Shown in pieces: positions 21,661 through 32,960 of a stretch of DNA of 64,000 bases. The stretch is from Clusia tigrina (Eukaryota > Arthropoda > Insecta > Diptera > Clusiidae): NCBI GenBank assembly GCA_920105625.2, contig OV050032.1:199213291-199277290 (forward strand). The letters run 5' to 3'. The number at the start of each line of letters is the position of its first letter. The first letter of the stretch is position 1. The notes beneath the pieces were generated by a model, which saw only the letters and a program-made list of their open reading frames with translations, was not told where the DNA came from and did not search any database. Position numbers and translations under genes: made by a program.

Positions 21661-22816
21661 TGGGTCTGATGGGCCTCAGTGGCTTGGTCACTAGTTCCCG
21701 CTCTCAGTACGATCTCATCTAATCTAATCTGTAGCCTTACTGGACGGACTTGCTGCAGTAGACCCCCCCCATTCAGTCCCTCACTGTGTTGTGTCCATGA
21801 ATTAACATGCGGTTCCATTGTTTTGTACATAAAATATTTCTCACTTTATTCATATTTCGAGTTGTATAATGACGAATTATATGTTAATTATCATCGATCC
21901 CTCTTCCACTTTTGAAACATTCTCAATATATTTAACTTTAGTTGCAAACAGAAACAATGATTGTGTAAAATTTGTATTCGCGTTGTTTTGTTTCTTGTTT
22001 TTCGATTTATTCTATGATTCAATTTAACATTTGTTTATATTTTCTTCTTCTATTCTACTCTTTTACTAATTTATTTTATTTCTCATTACTTAATTAATTT
22101 TTATTGACTTTTTTAGCATTTTGGAATTATTGTTTTGTGTCTTCTCTTTTCATCGAATTTTTGTTTTCACTCAAACATGTTTTCTCTTTTTATTTCTTCA
22201 TGTCTGCATTTGCTTCGATTGCATTTTTTATGTTCTTCAACAATATTTTTTTAATTTTTTTTTTAAATTTAATATTAAAAAGGTTGTTAAAACTTATTAA
22301 ACTAGGAATTTTTAAGATAAGTTTAAAATAATTGCAACAGCATTGAAATTATTTACAATTGCATAGAATGAATTGAGACTTCTTTCCGTTTGGTTGAAGC
22401 CAGAAAAATACTTTTTCTTTTGGAAAATATTTTTAAATTACTTGTAAATAAATTTGTGTGGGTATCTTTTGTTTTTGCTTTTTTGTGCATATTAACTTAG
22501 AGACTTAAAAATAGTCGAGAAATGTAAAAGAGCGGAGTTATATTGATTGTGTTCTGCCCGGAGCTGCTTCAATTCGCTCCTCCATTCGTTCAATTGGGGC
22601 ATCGAACCAAAATCAATATAACGCCACTCTGAAACGGGTTTGTTTGTTGCTAAAATTTCAGTTGTGCAGAGAGTTCGAAAAGGATGTGGGGGTACTCTAC
22701 TAGGATGTGCGCTATGTGCTCCAGTAACTGAGAGACGTAACGCAGGCAACTCCACTGCAACACTTTGCATACACGTACATTTCTTTAGTAACGCCGCTCT
22801 GCAGGCACTCGTTGAC
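21661..22816 (-). other. Probable 3'UTR and downstream flank of the transporter gene
   Basis: On the minus strand this follows the transporter stop codon. It is AT-rich, especially 21930-22490, with several AATAAA signals on the minus strand (for example complementing 22189-22194). The open frame 22770-22492 has no recognised domain and is most likely untranslated. I cannot place the cleavage site. Confidence 0.45.
22189..22194 (-). promoter_or_regulatory. mnd: Candidate polyadenylation signal AATAAA
   Basis: An AATAAA on the minus strand about 620 nt downstream of the transporter stop. Others occur nearer 22110 and 22070, so this one is only the first clear candidate in an AT-rich tail. Confidence 0.3.
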
Positions 22817-23203
22817 TTAGTCGAATTTCTCCTGATTGGGCATGCAAATGAAGAACTTGGAACACCATAAATTGATCGATTGCGACATGTCGGTCAGCCA
22901 TTTCACGGGACGATGGATTGTCATGTAGTAGACCGGGATGCCAGAGAGTATGATCGCCGTGCCGATTCCCACCTCAAGGGGCGACTGGAAGAACGATGAG
23001 ATCACTAGGAATAAGCACGTTATCAGATAGATGACGGGCAGTGCCAGACTGACGCGGATGGGCCGCTCCGTTTTCGGTTGTTTGTACCGCAGCCAAAGCA
23101 AGCCGGACACCGAGATGAGCGTGAACAGCGCCTCCACATAGCTCACATAATTGATCAGCGCGTAGACATCCCTGATGAAGAGCAGCACCAATGTAAGCAC
23201 ACA
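22817..23203 (-). CDS. mnd: Amino-acid transporter exon 4 (last coding exon), minidiscs-like
   Basis: This exon encodes residues 382-509 plus the stop TAA at 22819-22817. It begins right after a strong acceptor (TTTTCCTTTTTCTAG) in phase 0, so the joined protein reads SLIFL-CVLTLVLLFIRDVY, as expected for the family. It carries the last four membrane helices, including YVEALFTLISVSGLLWLRYK and the short KQPKTERPIRV loop typical of LAT/y+LAT light chains, and ends in a cytosolic tail with FFICMPNQEKFD. A GTG, not an ATG, opens the longest frame here, which fits an internal exon. Confidence 0.93.
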   Translation of the reverse strand, partial: CVLTLVLLFIRDVYALINYVSYVEALFTLISVSGLLWLRYKQPKTERPIRVSLALPVIYLITCLFLVISSFFQSPLEVGIGTAIILSGIPVYYMTIHRPVKWLTDMSQSINLWCSKFFICMPNQEKFD

Positions 23204-23352
23204 CTAGAAAAAGGAAAACAAAGAATCAATTAATAAGAACAAATTAATTAAGAGAACAAGTTCCACTTTTAAGTGCTTGAATGAATGCGAGCTATGGCGA
23301 TGAAATTTTCACGGCTGTTTCACCGCAAATAGTTACTAATTAAGTAGCCATC

Positions 23353-23425
23353 CTGTACAATGGGCATCAATGCCTGAGTGCTTAGAGACCTCCTTCTTCG
23401 GCTACCCCACTTCTATCCGTGCATA
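23353..23425. repeat. Single copy of dispersed repeat family D
   Basis: Contains TACAATGGGCATCAATGCCT, GAGACCTCCTTCTTCGG and CTACCCCACTTCTAT, matching the copies at 8550-8740 and 46990-47625. Here it lies inside transporter intron 3. Confidence 0.88.
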
Positions 23426-23449
23426 TCTTTCACTCCAAAGAGTGAATAC

Positions 23450-23965
23450 ACAGAAGACGACATTTAAATTAGGTGTGTACCAAGGTAATTTTATGCTAAA
23501 CAGGGATGCAAGGTGAGTTGCTTCCCTTGTGAATTGTCAAACATAAATAAGTAAACTGCAATAAAACAGCTGATCAAACGCACAGAAGACGACATTTAAG
23601 TGAGGTATGCACCAAGGTGAATCTATGCTAAACAAAGATGCGTGATGAGTTTCTTCCCTTGTGAATTGTCAAACAGAAGCAAACCGCAATAAAACAGCTG
23701 ATAAAATGCACAGAAGACGACATTAAAGTGAGGTATGTACCAAGGTGAATCTATGCTAAATAGGGATGCGAGGTGAGTTTCTTCCCTTGTGAATTGTCAA
23801 ACAGAAGCAAACTGCAATAAAACAGCTGATCAAAAGCACAGAAGACGACATTAAAGTGAGGTATGTACCAAGGTGAATCTATGCTAAATAGGGATGCGAG
23901 GTGAGTTTCTTCCCTTGTGAATTGTCAAACAGAAGCAAACTGCAATAAAGCAGCTGATCTAAATC
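23450..23965. repeat. 128-bp tandem repeat, four copies
   Basis: The marker CAGAAGACGACATT occurs at 23451, 23583, 23711 and 23839. The first unit is 132 bp and the next two are 128 bp. Each has CTTCCCTTGTGAATTGTCAA and AATAAAACAGCTGATC. Copies three and four are nearly identical. Confidence 0.93.
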
Positions 23966-24744
23966 AATGCAAAATTCAAAGGAATGCAGAACAAAAATTC
24001 AAGAAATTGTATAACAAAAATCCTCAATATACACAAACCTCAAATTGAAATTACTTGGATAGCATTTTGCTACAAATTCAATTTGGACAGTTCACCAAAT
24101 TGTTCTTGCTGTCACTTTCTGGATAAATTCACCTTGGTTTTTACAAGAATGCAGATGAATTGCGAACCAAAGTGAGGCAATTCAACTGGACTGTGGTGAG
24201 TAGTGTAGCATATGGGATCGCGGAGGTAAATAGTAGCCAAGACAATATGAAGTCACAGACAACCAGTCTTCAGTGTGAAGGGAGAAACATATTTGTATAG
24301 AAATGCTGAGAACTTGTTGATCAACGATTGACGAGGGTACCACACTGAGCCAGTTGTATATGTTTATGGCTATGGCCACCCAGCAATATGTTTGGCTTGC
24401 CATTGTATGCATTCCATAAAATCTGGTACTCGTATGCTGCTGAGGAAGCTTTGCAGAGGCCATTCCGATTGCTGGTCACGGTTCACTTTGATAGTTCTCT
24501 TATCTCTGAAGAGATGACTTTCCTCCGCAATTCATACAACAAATGTTAGGAGACCGTGCAGCAGCGCCATCTTACTTTGCTTTTGGTAAGCAACACCTGT
24601 AGAAACATATGTTTCTTTCTCTCCTTATCAGTTTGGGGTCATTTATTAGTGCCATCTTTATGCACCAAGCATCAGAAGCGCTTCTTAACTATTCTATTGG
24701 ATTTTTGGAATCTATTTTGGGGAATCACACGTTTCGCAGCAGGA

Positions 24745-24995
24745 CATAAGGGACACTTTGGAGTATCTACTCTGTCTATGCTCCGCAATATCGAAAACGG
24801 GCCTAACACATCTGGGAGACACTTGGTTTGAACGACTTGAAGATGTCTCACAATTGGGGACAGTTACGCTCTTAAGATTTGCGAAGAGGGTCCCCCGTCT
24901 CTCTGTTTAACGATTTATACTACAGCTCTTAAGCGAATATCATCCCTATGGCATCACAAAGGACCCTGCAGGTCTATGTGAGCCAGTTTAACCTA
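24745..24995 (+). mobile_element. 3' tail of LINE family T
   Basis: Plus-strand translation gives THLGDTWFERLEDVSQLGTV and then TLLRFAKRV, the C-terminal end of an RNase H-type LINE, followed by non-coding DNA ending in GAGCCAGTTTAACCTAACC. It matches 29370-29545 (+) and 6598-6775 (-). It lies antisense to the transporter inside intron 3. Confidence 0.8.
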
Positions 24996-25080
24996 ACCTA
25001 GCCTACGTTTCTTGTATCAACTGTAGACTTTCCCTCTTTCCTTCGACCGCTTTGTTCATCTGCTTTGTGTGAAGACATAC

Positions 25081-25676
25081 CAAAAATATTAGCGACGGCA
25101 CCGGCGTCAGGCAGTTGACATTTATCAGCGATATGGCTGCGGGCAAGTGGCCATTTCGAGCGCCCACAAAGAACAAGCGACTGGAGGCGAATATGGCACC
25201 ATTCAATGAGCCGAAGGTGGAACAGGCGACAAAGAACGGCATCAGCCACGACATGAAACCGAGCATCTTGTCGCCAAACGTCACGGCCACCGCGTCCGAT
25301 GAGAGTATCTCCTCCGATGAGAGTACGGAAAAGTAGGCTATATTGGTGACCACATAAATTAGAGTCACCACTGGCATCGATATGCATATGGCTTTCGGCA
25401 GATTCTTATACGGGTCCTTGAGTTCTTCGGTAACAAAATTCAAGTAATTCCAACCGCTGTACGAGAAGAGGCCATTGTAAAAGGCGAGCGCTATTAGACC
25501 CGGTGTGGTGAAGGTGCCCCGCATCGGCTCATCCCAGTGATCTGTGTTTCCTCTGAGCAGATACCAGACACCGGCGGCCACGATGACCAGCAATGCGAAC
25601 ACTTTTGTGCCGGTGAAAATGTCGGTCACGCGAGTCACCCACTTCACATTGTAGCAATTGATGACCGTGAGCACAC
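25081..25676 (-). CDS. mnd: Amino-acid transporter exon 3, minidiscs-like
   Basis: This exon contributes two bases of codon 183 (Cys) and residues 184-381. The acceptor is CCCCCACAG and the donor is GTATGT. It encodes the central helices and the unwound TM6 region FSYSGWN (253-259) followed by YLNFVTEELKDPYKNLP, a hallmark of LAT/y+LAT transporters that forms part of the substrate site. It also holds SSDAVAVTFGDK and SRLFFVGARNGHLP, both highly conserved in the family. There is no frame break, which points to a functional gene. Its codon use and GC content are clearly higher than in the flanking DNA. Confidence 0.96.
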
Positions 25677-25736
25677 CTGTGGGGGAAATGGTTGGGATTA
25701 AAATGTGTTCCCACTATTTTGGGGGGCTTTACTTAC
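25677..25736 (-). other. mnd: Transporter intron 2 (60 nt)
   Basis: A minimal dipteran intron with donor GTAAGT and acceptor CCACAG. It splits codon 183 after its first base (T|GT, Cys), restoring AAVITCVLTVINCYN across the junction. Confidence 0.95.
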
Positions 25737-25955
25737 ATGTTATCACCGCTGCCAGTAGCTGCACCGCAGCAATGGGCGCATCGCACGAGGGCCAGAACGG
25801 TTTCAGCAAGTACTGCGCGAATGTTAACGCCGTTATGGCATTTCCAGTCGGTACCAGCACCAGTAACGCTACCCATAAATACAGAAAGGCTGGCAGGGGT
25901 CCAAAAGCGGTGCCGATATAAGCATAATCTCCGCCCGATTTCGGTATCATCGTGC
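25737..25955 (-). CDS. mnd: Amino-acid transporter exon 2, minidiscs-like
   Basis: A 219-nt exon (2 + 72 codons + 1) covering residues 110-183, between acceptor TTTTTCTAG and donor GTAAGT. It encodes the segment after TM2 (TMIPKSGGDYAYIG), TM3 and the extracellular loop with PSCDAP. Cys167 sits where LAT light chains have the conserved cysteine that makes the disulfide with the 4F2hc/CD98hc heavy chain. A heterodimer with a CD98hc-like subunit is therefore expected, though this is inference from the family. Confidence 0.95.
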
Positions 25956-26529
25956 CTAGAAAAATCAACAAAAAAATTAATATGCATATAGTGAAAGTTA
26001 TTGAGATGTAAACTGAGGTGAGATGGAAATTTCATGGTTTAGGAACACCAGTGGATATCTTAAGGCCTTCCATCAGGGGTTATTTTGGGGGTTGGTATCC
26101 CGCTCCCCCGAAAAAGAAGGACCTACTTGAACCAAATAAATATGCTTCTAAAAATGCTCTTACGTCGTCGAAAACCCCTTCCGAAATTGCTTTCTGAGTA
26201 CGCCCTTTGTACCATGGCATAATTGGGATTATGACTATCCTAATTACGTCTTGATACGAGGGGCGTGATAAGTTATTTGGAAAGTGTACTCATATATCAT
26301 TATAAATGTGATACCTGACCGAGAGGGGTTATCAGTGTATTTTGTGTCCCTAATGTCCCTTTCAAAAGCTATTTTCACACCTAAACTGCAGTTCAACACC
26401 CAAAACATCGACCGAGTTAACCCAGTTTTCCTTCATGGAACTGGCATCCAATTCGAGATTACCTCCAAAAAATATGGAAAAATTTCAGTTTTTCTTCCTT
26501 CAGTTCATTTTTCTTCAATACGAGTAAGA

Positions 26530-27350
26530 CAGAGATCCCAAACCCTGTCAAAGGTCCAGCCATTTGGAGCTTTTAAGGAAGCAATTGATGGAGTTTATCC
26601 TATTATATGGAATATCTCCAAAAGAGTCCAGAAAGTGGTTACACAGGAAAATGGCCCTCCTACTAGATAGCGCTGGGTACGAGCATAACAGGAGTTCAAT
26701 GGACTCTTGCTCCTCTTCGTCTATGCAAACTCCTACAGAAATCGTTCGAGGCAATCCCCAGTCTACTTCCTTGAGTACCCAGGGTTCAGTGACTATCTGC
26801 GGAACCTATATAGTCTATAGTCTATTTAGAGATAATATTTCTTTTGAGCGCTTGACATGCATATCCGGCCACAGGTTTGTGCAGCTATTTTGCATCCTGT
26901 ACCTTCAGACCTATCCTCCAGACTATCCTGTACCTTCAGACCTATCCTTCAGACTATCCTGTACCTTCAGACCCATCCTTCAGACTATCCTGTAGCTTCA
27001 GACCTATCCTTCAGAATATCCTGTACTTTCAGACCAGCCCCTACCCGCTACATGTGGCAATAGGCCTACCGAGCTCTGACCTATCTGGTTGAATTGGTAT
27101 GGTAGCACCCTCTCGGGCAAGTTCAGCTGGTTTACAGTTCCCTGGAATATGCCTGTGGCCGGGAACCCAACTTATATGTAGACGAGTCTGCTTAGCTATC
27201 TCGTCTAAAGATCTGCGGCAGCTCTTGACGCCTTTTGAGATGATAATAGTCGAATCCAGGGAGCGCAAAGCCGCCTGGTTGTCGTGTCCAGATATGTTCT
27301 TCTTCTTACTCCAAGACAATGCGGCCTCTATAGCCGCGACCTCAGCCTAA
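26530..27350 (-). mobile_element. LINE remnant: RNase H and C-terminal tail
   Basis: The minus-strand translation from about 27350 reads AEVAAIEAALSWSKK, then DNQAALRSLDSTIIISK, then RLHISWVPGHRHIPGNCKP. This is an RNase H domain with the Glu of AEVAAIEAA, the Asp of (S)DNQAAL and the HxxIPGN loop. From 26754 downward it continues with DEEEQESIELLLC and ALSSRRAIFLCNHF, the Cys-containing C-terminal tail of such elements. A 31-bp tandem array interrupts the two halves. It lies in the same orientation as the host gene, inside intron 1. Confidence 0.85.
26898..27022. repeat. 31-bp tandem repeat interrupting the LINE remnant
   Basis: Four units with ACCTTCAGACCTATCC and CAGACTATCCTGT, spaced exactly 31 bp (26901, 26932 and so on). 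The last copies diverge (TAGCTTCAG, TACTTTCAG). Confidence 0.92.
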
Positions 27351-28569
27351 AAAAAGGTGCAGTGCCCAGGAAGTCTAGGGAAAGTTACACTGTCGAAATT
27401 TCATTTGGTTCCATTGTTAAAAGCAGTGAAAGATCAGAATTTTTCTCAGATCGTATATATTTGGAAAATAGAGCCTAAGTGTACGGGCATAAAACTAAAG
27501 AATAGGTTTTGATGTCCCGATGTTGGCATAAATTCAACTTTTTCAACGAAGGTCACGATTAAAAAAAGTTCTAAGAGATCGTTGGAGATTGTATTTCTTG
27601 ATAGTCTCCCAAAAATGCCTTCGAATTCAAATATTTTCCTATTTTAAGCAGATTGGGTCCACAGCTATTGCTAAGTAGACCGCGTCGATTGTGATCAGGT
27701 CTGATACTACCGACATAGGGCACTGAAAAACTAGAAAATGTAGGCTTGCATGCATCTGCCCGAGCTCTGTGTCAACGGAAGCACAATTTTCCGCTGTAGG
27801 AAGATTCCCTTTTTGTATCCATACTCATCCCCACTTCATCAATCGACTTCCCACCTATAACTAGGTCTGATCTATGCTTTCTACAGTGACCCGCCTCTCA
27901 CAATTTGAGTACACAAACAATTAAATGAATTATTTTACTTTAGCTTAACTTTATTATTGTGGCTTTGACTACGTCAATAGTCACTTATTTTGATCTGGTT
28001 TACCGATTAATAACAACACTACACCCCACGGACCCCAATCAAAACAACTTATAAAAGAGTCATATAAAGAAAGAGGCATAGAGAAATGGTATTTGAAGTA
28101 ATAAAATAGAAGACGCCAAAGTGAATTGCGAGCTACATTTCTAGCACTGCCAGAGACTTCCAAAGAAATGTACGCACATTCTGTATAAACACATCCCTCC
28201 CCCAGTCCCTCCGCCGTACACAAAATACACGAAAGAGCTCGAGCAACTTCCCCCTTTTTGCTATAGCGCAAATAGTGTTCATAGTGTTTTTATTTGAGTA
28301 CTCAATTATTATACGTCATTGAAATCGTACAGTGGCTCACACTCAAACTACGCCACGCTAATACGCACTAGTCGGGTTTACCTTAAGAGCGGTTAATTTT
28401 GCTTAAAGAAGAACGAACACTTAACAGATAAGGGCGTATATGGAAAATGTGTATACTCGTATATGCTAAGTATATATACACATTTTTTGGCCCCCTCCCA
28501 GCCAGATTTACTTTAGCAATGTGCGGACAGATTTTCATTCAACCTTTGAGGCTATTTTGGTGACCTATT
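27351..28569. other. Intron 1 stretch, nothing recognised
   Basis: No repeat family or coding similarity recognised. A short minus-strand frame at 28271-27981 has no family likeness. Confidence 0.5.
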
Positions 28570-28570
28570 T

Positions 28571-29130
28571 GCCCAAACTCAGATACCCCAGCAGTATGTT
28601 ATATGAAGAAACTATACTAAACGCCATGCCCACTGTAAAGAACTCATGTACTCATGGCCCCAGGTGCGATCCTACAGATCATGCCCAAACTCAGATACCC
28701 CTCCAGTCTGTTCTATGAAGACAATGTACTAAACACCATGCCCACTGTGAAGAGCTCATGTACTCTTGGCCCCAGATTCGCTCCTACTGATGATGCCCAA
28801 ACTCAGATACCCCAGCAGTATGTTATATGAAGAAACTATACTAAACACCATGCCCACTGTAAAGAACTCATGTACTCATGGCCCCAGGTGCGATCCTACT
28901 GATCATGCCCAAACTCAGATACCCCTCCAGTCTGTTCTATGAAGACAATGTACTAAACACCATGCGCACTGTGAAGAGCTCATGTACTCTTGGCCCTAGG
29001 TTCGCTCCTACTGATCATGCCCAAACTCAGATACCCCTCCAGTCTGTTCTATGAAGACAATGTACTAAACACCATGCCCACTGTAAGGAGCTCATGTACT
29101 CATGGTTCCAGGTTCGCTCCTACTGATGAT
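28571..29130. repeat. 112-bp tandem repeat with alternating A and B variants
   Basis: The marker GCCCAAACTCAGATACCCC starts at 28571, 28683, 28795, 28907 and 29019, exactly 112 bp apart. Copies 1 and 3 are type A (CAGCAGTATGTTATATGAAG). Copies 2, 4 and 5 are type B (CTCCAGTCTGTTCTATGAAG). The A-B-A-B-B order implies that a 224-bp dimer was the amplified unit. Confidence 0.94.
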
Positions 29131-29369
29131 GCAGAGTGGATTGACACCATTTGTTCGAAACATGTCTTTCATACGAACTAACTTTGGGACACATTTCTGA
29201 CTGGGAGGGCAAGAGAAACCACCTTCTGACGTTATGTGTGGAATATAATACAATTTAGTGCCGATTTACCGCCTCGGGCTGCAGTATATGCTTGACTGAT
29301 TTCTAGAAATCTATTATATTATAGTTGGTTGATTCTTCTCCCCCCTCAAAGCAAGTAATAGTTGACCCA

Positions 29370-29545
29370 GACTGGTTGGTTTGAAGGACTTGAAGAGGTC
29401 GGACAATTGGGGACAGTTTCGCTCTTAAGATTTGCTAAGAACGTCTCTCTGTTTACAGCTCTTAAATGGATACCCAACTGGCACCCCAAAGGACGTTGGA
29501 GGTCTATATGAGCCGGTTTAACCTAACCTAACCCACCTCTTGCGA
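29370..29545 (+). mobile_element. 3' tail of LINE family T
   Basis: Translation gives GWFEGLEEVGQLGTVSLLRF and AKNV, followed by ATGAGCCGGTTTAACCTAAC. This is closely related to 24745-24995. The upstream boundary is unclear, and a 5' truncation is likely. Confidence 0.8.
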
Positions 29546-30930
29546 ATATAAGAGTATATATACGCTTGGAGAAAACATCTCGAATGCGGTTTAACCCAAT
29601 TTCAGACTTCGTTGTTGGTGTTTTTATGGATGGATATATGTGATATTATATGTTTAGGGAATATAATGGTATATAAAATATCTTTTTTGGACTTTTGAAT
29701 TTACAATCTGCTTCAAGTTGAAGAGTAGCACAGCATTTTTGGGTCATTATTTTATCTCCCACGACCTTTCTTGAGGTCATGACTTTCTGTCTGCCTTTAA
29801 TAGGCAAATAAATGTTGATTCTGTATTGCGAACAGGATATGAAAATTTATATTTCAATGTTATGAAAGAGAAGGAGTTATTGCCTTAAAGGGTGGTTCTG
29901 GAATGGATTTTGCATTTAAATAACATCTCTCATCCAATTGTCAACCTCACCTATACGTGGTGCCCCTGTTGTTAGCAAACGAGGCTCTGCCAAGCGAGTA
30001 AAGGCGGTATAATCCCACCATTAGCACTGAGGAAATGCTGTAGCAAACAACCCAGATGCATGTCTGGAGGCTAAAGTTGGCACCCCCGACTCCAGAGTCG
30101 GAAAGGTAGGTTGATACCTTGCTGATCTTAAATGCAGCTTATCCATGAAACGTCAGCAAAGAGTGGCCCATTGCTCCCCCGCGGAACCGTAATCGAAGTG
30201 CATTATTTTGTTGTGGTGTCGCAGTTCTACCGTGACGAACTGTGCTACGAAATGCAGCAAATGTGATAAAAGGTCTTTGATAATGATGAAAACCAACCGA
30301 CTTTTATAAAAAACGAAACACAACAACTTCGACTGACGATGGTAATAAAAATATATATACGAGTATACATGGGAGCGGACGGATAGTCACCCAGCACAGA
30401 GAGGCGTACATAGAACACATGCGCCCTACACTCACTCAAATGAAACGCAATTATGCGTTGATGCGTATGGGGTACGCCAGTGGTGCGTATGCGTCTCTTT
30501 TGAATTGGGAATAACAACAAATGAACAAATAAACACAAACAGAAATAATAAAAAAATATTTCCGGTATTTTGAAATGATAATGAGGAGGTGCTTCATGGA
30601 GACCAAGAAAATACGTACAAGTACGCGCATGTAAATCGCATTGGAATGCAAAGAACTACGAGGCAGAGGCGAACTTGTGCGGGGATCAGTTGCTCCCCTC
30701 ACACCGTGTTACAACTGCAAGCGGCAATTCTCGGTGAACGAACGCACTGAGCGCCAATTGGACACAGTCGATATTTCTTAATTGCCACTCTTTGTCTTGT
30801 TCCGAGATCTGAACTTAATCGCATTCGTCAGGATGAAGACGACTCCAGTAAGCGACCTTCAACAATTGGAGCTGAACTTCAATTTCTCAGCTGAATCGAG
30901 CGACTTGCCTTTTTTATATGCTTTCTGAGT
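29546..30930. other. Intron 1 stretch with a GC-richer block
   Basis: The segment 29930-30235 is more GC-rich and has the look of mobile-element sequence (AAACGAGGCTCTGCCAAGCG, GACTCCAGAGTCGGAAAGG), but I cannot assign it to a family. Nothing else is recognised. Confidence 0.35.
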
Positions 30931-30939
30931 TTCCGGTCT

Positions 30940-31700
30940 ATCAATTTAAAGACTTTCACCTTCAAAGACCCTATTTTCGTACTTCAGATACCACAGAGTT
31001 GGACTGAACTTTCATACCCAGAGATAACGTTTCGGATCTGCTTCTCTGAAACTCTCTCCAGTTTCTAGTCTGTAAATTTAAATGCCGTGACCTCCAAAGA
31101 GTCGAGACTCCAGAAAGTATCCTTACAGAGTTGGACTGAAATTTCACACCCCGATATAACGTTTTGCATCTTGATCTCTGAGATTCTCTCCGATCTCCGG
31201 TCTATAAATTTAAATCACGAAACCTTCAAAGATTCGAGACTCCAGAAAGTATTCTTACAAAGTAGGACTCAAATTTCACACCCCAAGACACCGTTTCGGA
31301 TCTGCTTCTCTGAAACTCTCTCCAGTTTCTAGTCTGTAAATTTAAATGCCGTGACCTCCAAAGAGTCGAGACTCCAGAAAGTATTCTCACAGAGTTGAAC
31401 TGAAATTTCACATCCCGAGATAATGTTTTGTACCTGTTTCTTTGACATTCTTTGCTTAAAGTGTGTTTCTCGGTTAAAGAGCGTCTTTTGTCCTTTTAAA
31501 CATATTTCCGTTCTAACAATTAAAAGACTTTGACCTTCAAAGAGTCCAGACATCAGAAAAATTCTTGAAAGAGTTGGTCCGAACTTTCATATGCCGAGAT
31601 TAAACTGCTGAAATTATTAGATTTTGACCTCCAAACACTCCAGACTTCAGGAAATATCCTTAAAGAGTTGGACTAAACTTTCACGCTCCGAGCCTGTGGT
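30940..31700. repeat. 132-bp tandem repeat with degenerate flanks
   Basis: The marker CCAGAAAGTATNCTNACA occurs at 31110, 31242 and 31374, 132 bp apart, each followed by TTTCACACCCCGAGATAACG-like and GAAACTCTCTCCAGTTTCTAG-like segments. More diverged copies extend to about 30940 on one side and 31700 on the other. Confidence 0.9.
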
Positions 31701-32209
31701 TGTTTAGCATCTCCATCTCCGAAATTGTGTAAGAACAATGCAAGAATTCTAGGAAGAGATCGAGACTTCTCGGAAAAGAGCACCTTTCGTCTCTTTAAAG
31801 TTTTTTTTAAGTAGTCTCGTAAAGCATCTCATTCCGTGACCTCGCAGAAAACTCTGCATTTTTAAAGATTGAACTCACTTTGAAACTGGAACTCCACTAC
31901 GGATCGCTTTGTCAGGACGATATGACGGTGTCAAGATACGGACTAAACAAATGTGTAGGGTTGAAGAAGATGTGCCTTCGGAATGTACCAAGGAATCGTT
32001 TTAACGAAAGCTTTATTCGGTTCCTGCATAAACCCAGCGAGGGATACTAATAGAGTATTTTCACCATGGAACCAGAGATAGGGAGTAAGTTGACAGCCTT
32101 GGCCGATACACTTAGACTCAAAGCACGACTTTGGGTAGCCTTGTGGAGATACCACCGAATCCCTTGCATTGAACCTGAAACAAGAGAAGCTCTTGAGGAC
32201 CAGCAGAGG
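31701..32209. other. Intron 1 stretch before an R1-like remnant
   Basis: Some of this may be diverged upstream LINE sequence, but no RT motif is visible. No gene is recognised. Confidence 0.4.
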
Positions 32210-32960
32210 ACCCTTTAGTGTATCCACCTCTCTGCATATTAGATACGGTGGGAAAAACTCTGGAGCGGATAATTTGTGACAGGATCGATTACGCTATTAC
32301 AGAACCTGGAGGGCTCTCAACACGACAACATGGCGTCCGGAAGGCGATATCCACCCTGGACGCCATCAACGCACGGCCAAGAAAGCGATACCGGGGAAAC
32401 AACGGACGAGTGGAATCAAGAGGTATTGCCTTGTGGTCACCCTAGATGCCAGAAATGCTTTCAACTCAGCTAACTGGGAACGCAAAGCCAGGGCATTAGC
32501 AGAGGTTTGGGTATCGATCTACCTGAGGCGAATGATTGTCAGCTAGTTCAGTGACAGGATCCAGCTCGACGAGCTAGAAAAAGTTGTGGACTTGCACAAG
32601 GTAATCGATGGAGTCGCACAAGGTAATCGGTGTAGTCGCACAAGGTAATCGGTGGAGTCGCACAAGGTAATCGGTGGAGTTTCCCAGGGATCGATGCCTG
32701 ACCGCTACTCTGGAATGCTATGTACAAGGGCATCCTTCGCGTACACGTCCTCGATGGTGTTAAAATCAGCGTATATACGCACGATATTGGTACGCATTGG
32801 TAACTACAGCGAAGTAATGGGAAGAAGTAGTAGCAGAGGCCAACCAAACTGTGCTTACCGTCGGAAGTTGGCTGGCAACCTTGGACTTAACTGGGCTGAA
32901 CACAAGACCGCGGCAATTCTGGTTACGAGGAATTGGAGGTCGTAAAAATTTGAGTTGAAA
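32210..32960 (+). mobile_element. R1-like LINE reverse-transcriptase remnant
   Basis: Translation gives YPPLCILDTVGKTLERIICD and LSTRQHGVRKAISTLDAI, then (after a frame change) TLDARNAFNSANW (motif A), GVSQGSMPD (the usual GVPQGSVLGP block) and SAYIRTILV where the YADDI box would fall. LDT.GK.LERII and FNSANW are typical of the R1 clade. The catalytic box is not recognisable as YADD, and several frameshifts are present. The copy is dead and lies antisense to the host gene inside intron 1. Confidence 0.83.
32588..32682 (+). repeat. About 21-bp expansion at the RT 'VxQG' motif
   Basis: Four copies of GTCGCACAAGGTAATCG plus GTG or ATG sit exactly where the R1 protein has G-V-x-Q-G. Each unit re-encodes GVAQGNR or a frameshifted version, so the conserved motif has been tandemly multiplied after the element died. 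Confidence 0.9.

Larger units (their letters stand above)
23204..25080 (-). other. mnd: Transporter intron 3 (1877 nt) carrying repeats
   Basis: Donor GTATGT at 25080, acceptor TTCTAG ending at 23204. The intron contains a copy of dispersed family D (23353-23425), a 128-bp tandem array (23450-23965) and a LINE tail (24745-24995). The rest (23966-24744) shows nothing recognised. Confidence 0.88.

Noticed and set aside
24998..25387. 129-codon frame overlapping transporter exon 3 in another frame
   Set aside because: It is a shadow of the real exon, which is open, conserved and correctly spliced.
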